Below are positions 60,576 to 64,000 of a DNA stretch of 64,000 bases, in pieces. The notes beneath the pieces are model-generated. The model worked only from the letters and a program-made list of their open reading frames with translations. It did no database searches and had not been told where the DNA came from. Position numbers and translations under genes: made by a program. Position 1 is the first letter of the stretch. Every line of letters begins with the position of its first letter. The DNA lies in the NCBI GenBank assembly GCA_951804985.1, contig OX638134.1, forward strand, positions 5,952,001 to 6,016,000, read 5' to 3'. This DNA is from Dryomyza anilis. Lineage: Eukaryota; Arthropoda; Insecta; Diptera; Dryomyzidae.

Positions 60576-61289
60576 TATACACTCAGAACAAAGTGTCCCA
60601 TTGAATACTTACAATCAAAACAATTTCTAGAACGTTTTACGAAATATTTTGTTCGTAATTTTTAATTTCGTAAACGGCATGAAAAATTCGTAGAATACAC
60701 GAAACTTTCGAATTTTTTTTTCCAAAATACTCTTTACGAACGTTTCGTATATATTACGAATCAATATTATTATAAAATCAATATTAGTAATTTTGTTTAA
60801 AATAACAACAAAATTTCTAATATTTCGTTTAAATTACGAAACTTTCGTAATATTATTTTTTATTACAATTTTATTTACGAAAGGATAAAATATTATACGA
60901 ATGAACTTATCGAAGGCTATAGCCCATGTAGGAAAAAACGATGGGCTTCGCCCAGTCTTGCGCCAAGAATGCATTGCTCTGGGCCAGGTCTGGTGCCCAG
61001 AACTGGCTGAATACTGGTTAAGCCTTGGAATGATAAGAATGGCGCAAGACTGGCTCTAAGTATTCGGCCAAGACTGGCAAAAAATACTTGGCCAATATAA
61101 TATAACAAAAATGTGGCAGGACTGGACCATTTCAAAAATGCAAAAAAATATGTTTTTTTTTTATATATATTTTTTTTTACTTTCCTCTCTTTTCTTTTTC
61201 TTCCATTCATTTATTTTATTTCTCATTTATTTTATACAATTTCCAATTTTTCCAATTTTAAGTAATTTAACAATTGTAGAAAAAATTCA

Positions 61290-61375
61290 GTTGTCACAAA
61301 CTGGAATCGAACTCTTGACACGGAAGTTAACGTCCACTGCTCTCCCCGTTAGGCTACGCATCTAACTTATATTGT
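61290..61375 (-). other. tRNA-like promoter sequence (minus strand)
   Basis: On the minus strand an A-box-like TAGCCTAACGGGGAGAGC is followed after about 25 bases by a B-box-like GAGTTCGATTCCAG. The sequence is not a complete cloverleaf by eye and lies inside the inverted-end element, so a SINE head is more likely than a functional tRNA. Confidence 0.45.
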
Positions 61376-61489
61376 CTGAGATTTTTGCTTCAAAAACAAA
61401 ATTTCTGTTTTTTTCTAATTTGTCAATTTTTTTCTAATCTGACAGACATTTTCAAATTATAAAGTTCAAGATTTTGAAAAATGCTCTGT

Positions 61490-61560
61490 ATCAAGTGAGC
61501 TTGAGTAGAGCTCCGGACTTGTACGCTGGAAATTCGGGTTCAAATCCCATCAGGTTTTTT
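61490..61560 (+). other. tRNA-like promoter sequence (plus strand)
   Basis: An A-box-like AGTGAGCTTGAGTAGAGC is followed by GGACTTGTACGC and a strong B box GGGTTCAAATCCC (about 61538-61550), then a T-run that could terminate Pol III. It faces away from the minus-strand head at 61290-61375. The acceptor stem does not pair convincingly by eye. Confidence 0.45.
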
Positions 61561-62315
61561 TTATATATTTTTTTTTAATTGAAGTATGATTTGGCCGTTT
61601 TGGTCCTGGCTAAATCTCCATTCACGAAGACATATTCAATAAGTTTTAGGTGACTTTTGGAATAAAATATCAGTTATCCAAGACTTGGTAATCCAATCAT
61701 GGCTGAGACTATTAAAGTCTAATTAGCTATTCCTTGGACGGCCAAGGTTGGATATTCCTTACGTCCGTTGTCAAGCACATGTCTGTTAGTTCTGGTTGAG
61801 TCTTGGGCAAAGATCTTTTAACCACCCTTCATTTGTCAATTCTGGCAGAGTTTTGGGCGAAAACTACCTTACCAGGGCTTGGTCTCCCAGTTCTGGCTGA
61901 GTCTTGGGCGAAGGTTTTTTACCAACCATTGGTCTGCCAGTGCTGGTTGAGTCTTCAGCCCGTCGTCAGGCCTGGCATTTCCTACATGTGAGGTAGAATT
62001 TTACAAAACATTCGTGTTATGAATAATTAGTAAAAAGAAATCTGTTGCGTCAAATGGCGACTTGGAGCTGCATTTTATATTAATTGGTATCGCGGTCGCA
62101 AGCAGATAGTTATAAAATACAAACTGTTTTAAAATACATTCTGTGAGAGTTCTGTTTGTGTCAAAAGTACAAAAGTTTCAAATCAGTGCATAATATTTCA
62201 TATTTTTATGAATGAATATTCATTTTCATCGTCAGTTTTTTTTTTTTTTTGGTATATTACGTGTGTATTTTACGAAAAATTCGTAAAATGTTTTATTAAA
62301 TGTTAAAATGCTATA

Positions 62316-62532
62316 CCCAGAAAAAATACTATATAAATAATAATTTTTTACTATTAAAAATAGTCAATAGGATAAATTATTATTTTAATCGGAAAATACC
62401 ATTAAATACTAGAAAATACCATGACATTACCATTGAGTTTATATGAAAAGATTTATTTTTTGTATACTATTAAATCAATAATTGTCCTATTGACCAATTT
62501 TAATGGGATTTGGGGGAATTTTTTTCTGGGTG
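62316..62532 (+). mobile_element. CACCCAG MITE, copy D
   Basis: Starts CCCAGAAAAAATAC after TA (62314-62315), having lost the first two bases of the usual end, and finishes TTTTTTTCTGGGTG before TA (62533-62534). The interior is complete. Confidence 0.9.
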
Positions 62533-62624
62533 TATCGCCAAAAAAAAATATACGAATTGGTAAAATTCACACAAATAATCAATAAATTACGAATCTTTCG
62601 TAATATATACGAATGGCTTTCGTA

Positions 62625-62825
62625 CACCCAGAAAAAAAGATATATAAATAATAGTTTTTTACTATTAAAAATAGTCAATAGGATAAATTATAATTTTAAT
62701 CGGAAAATACTAGAAAATACCATGACATTGCCATTGAGTTTATATGAAAATATTTATATACTATTAAATCAATAATTGTCCTATTGACTAATTTTAATGG
62801 GATTTGAGGGATTTTTTCCAGGTGT
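62625..62825 (+). mobile_element. CACCCAG MITE, copy E
   Basis: Flanked by TA (62623-62624 and 62826-62827). The right end is degraded (CCAGGTG instead of CTGGGTG) and about 20 interior bases are missing. It lies only 92 bp from copy D in the same orientation. Confidence 0.88.
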
Positions 62826-62838
62826 AGATAAAATCTAA

Positions 62839-63130
62839 AGTATCCGCGGTAGCTCAGTGGTTAGTGCGTTGGACTGCGAGCCAAAAGGTCCCCGGTTCAA
62901 GCCTGGACTGGGGCTAACAACATCTTTTCATAGAAACATTTTTCTATACCGCGCTACCTACGAGAGTAAAACCATTGCCTATGAAAAAGCTCTCACCCGC
63001 CGTTCGGATTCGGCAATAAACTGTAGGTCCCACCACTTTGAGTACAAATATAACACGCACAGCTCAAAATGGTGAGAGAGCTCGGCCGAAGTTCTATACA
63101 GGACTGTAGCGCCAAACTATTATTATATTA
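62839..63130 (+). mobile_element. tRNA-derived SINE, copy 3, with target-site duplication
   Basis: The A box TAGCTCAGTGGT is at 62851-62862 and the B box GGTTCAAGCC at 62894-62903. The body is as in copy 2 with a deletion of the CTCGGCAGTAAATGGCAA part. A 13-bp duplication TAGATAAAATCTA flanks it (62826-62838 and 63131-63143). The left duplication begins at the TA flank of MITE copy E, so the SINE landed after that MITE. Confidence 0.93.
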
Positions 63131-63520
63131 TAGATAAAATCTACAAATAGTTTCGTAAAATATACAAATAATATTCGTAGTTTTAGCATAAATTTACAAA
63201 TGCTCTTTTGTGTATTTTACGAAATATTTCGTGGATAAATTTCACGAATTTTTTGTAAAATACACTAACGATTTCGTGTATTTTAAGCAGATTTTTTTTA
63301 GTGTAATGGTACGACGACTATCGATTTTATCGTACAATTTCAATGGACAACAAATTGAACTATTTTGTATTTATCCACGATCTTGGTGTGATTTTCGGAT
63401 GGACTTCCAGATTCTAATCAAAACCTCATATTCAGTTTTTTCAAATTGTCTCAAGTTTTTGAGTTATTACGTAATACAAATATATGTCAATTTTTCGTGT
63501 TTTTCTAATTATTTTGGTGA

Positions 63521-63759
63521 TTAACTTTATAGAGATTTGAGTTTTCGATTACATTTCTTTTGTATTCCATTGAGAATACTTTAGCTAATATTTTAAAATT
63601 AATAAGTACACCTTAAAATTAATATTTTTTGCGTTTTACTAGTCTTAACTTTTGTTAGATCAATCCAAATCATGGGGTTTATTTCAAAATATTAGCTAAA
63701 GTATTCTCAATGGAATACAAAAGAAATGTGATCGAAAACTCAAATCTGTAAAAAGTTAA
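63521..63759. mobile_element. Foldback element with ~75-bp arms
   Basis: The left arm runs TTAACTTTATAGAGATTTGA through CTTTTGTATTCCATTGAGAA to TAGCTAATATTTT. The right arm is its near-perfect reverse complement, ending AAAGTTAA at 63759. The loop is about 95 bases. Non-coding. Confidence 0.85.
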
Positions 63760-64000
63760 AGACCAACACGCCTAGCCTGAAAAACTTTCAACCCAATAGT
63801 CGTGCGAAAACTTAAACGTTTTAAGAATATGTTTCGGACATCTCCGCCGAGTATTTTAAGACTAAAATAAAAAAAATCGTAGGCAGGTATTTTAAAATAT
63901 CGCGGTTTCAATTTTTTTGTGCGGTTTTTTGAAAATGTTTTTTTGAAAATAACTTTTTTTGTTTTTTTTTTGCTCTAACTATTAACTTTAGCCACTAAAA
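63760..64000. other. Window end, no gene seen
   Basis: AT-rich sequence without recognisable features. Confidence 0.4.

Larger units (their letters stand above)
60925..61988. mobile_element. Inverted-end element (CATGTAGGAAA...TTTCCTACATG) with two tRNA-like cores
   Basis: The terminal CATGTAGG is mirrored by CCTACATG. Both arms are rich in a diverged GCCAAGACTGG/CAGTTCTGGCTGAGTCTTGG module (at least four in each arm), oriented inversely. The centre has two Pol-III-like heads pointing away from each other. The structure resembles two SINE-like units joined head to head, or a foldback element with repeat-filled arms. A 97-codon minus frame (60917-61210) is within the module region and is not called. 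Class uncertain. Confidence 0.55.
60580..63303. mobile_element. TTTCGTAAAATACGAA-rich MITE carrying nested insertions
   Basis: The outer segments (60580-60924 and 61990-62310 plus 62540-62620 and 63144-63303) share ACGAAATATTTCGTA/TTTCGTAAAAT motifs. The putative ends are CACTCAGAA at left and TTTTTTTTAGTG at right, each next to TA (60578-60579 and 63304-63305). Between them sit a 1.06-kb inverted-end element, two CACCCAG MITEs and one SINE, all listed separately. Confidence 0.55.

Overview
This is AT-rich animal genomic DNA, almost certainly from a higher fly (Diptera). It carries the last two coding exons of the NK6-class homeobox gene HGTX/Nkx6 on the + strand (855-1051 and 12271-12483). 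They are separated by an 11.2-kb intron that falls exactly between homeodomain residues K46 and V47. The stop codon is at 12481-12483 and a poly(A) signal lies 80 bases beyond it. The fly assignment rests on the near-invariant homeodomain, the intron architecture and the general sequence style. No species can be named.

Everything else is non-coding or broken. The 51 kb downstream of HGTX contain no gene I can recognise. They consist of tandem arrays, transposon debris and a few islands of unique, more GC-balanced sequence. The islands (about 4.4-6.0, 8.6-9.1, 11.4-12.1, 27.7-28.7, 37.6-38.2, 44.6-45.2 and 54.7-55.6 kb) are the best places to look for HGTX enhancers or for exons I cannot prove.

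The tandem families are: an 11-bp array in the last intron with an inverted 2.2-kb partner downstream of the gene; a 33-bp array of small hairpins just past the poly(A) signal; a 19-bp array built on a 15-bp palindrome, present in five blocks of which one is inverted; a roughly 185-300-bp satellite-like repeat scattered in five blocks whose consensus keeps reading frames open; and a 420-490-bp higher-order repeat in the intron.

The transposon layer includes: a broken Tc1/mariner-type element with a DD37E catalytic spacing (40101-41394); a non-autonomous Helitron-like insertion (43209-43826); three good copies and one relic of a tRNA-derived SINE, two copies with clear target-site duplications; five copies of a TA-flanked MITE starting CACCCAGAAAA; several foldback elements; one snap-back element that has captured the start of a DUF4817-type transposase; and a nested cluster at 60.6-63.3 kb.

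No operon-like or multi-gene system is present. The points most worth checking are the inverted array pair around the terminal HGTX exon, the palindrome-based satellites, two coding-like stretches (minus strand 8841-9018; plus strand 54738-55098 with in-frame stops), and the open reading frames in the 56-58 kb repeat.
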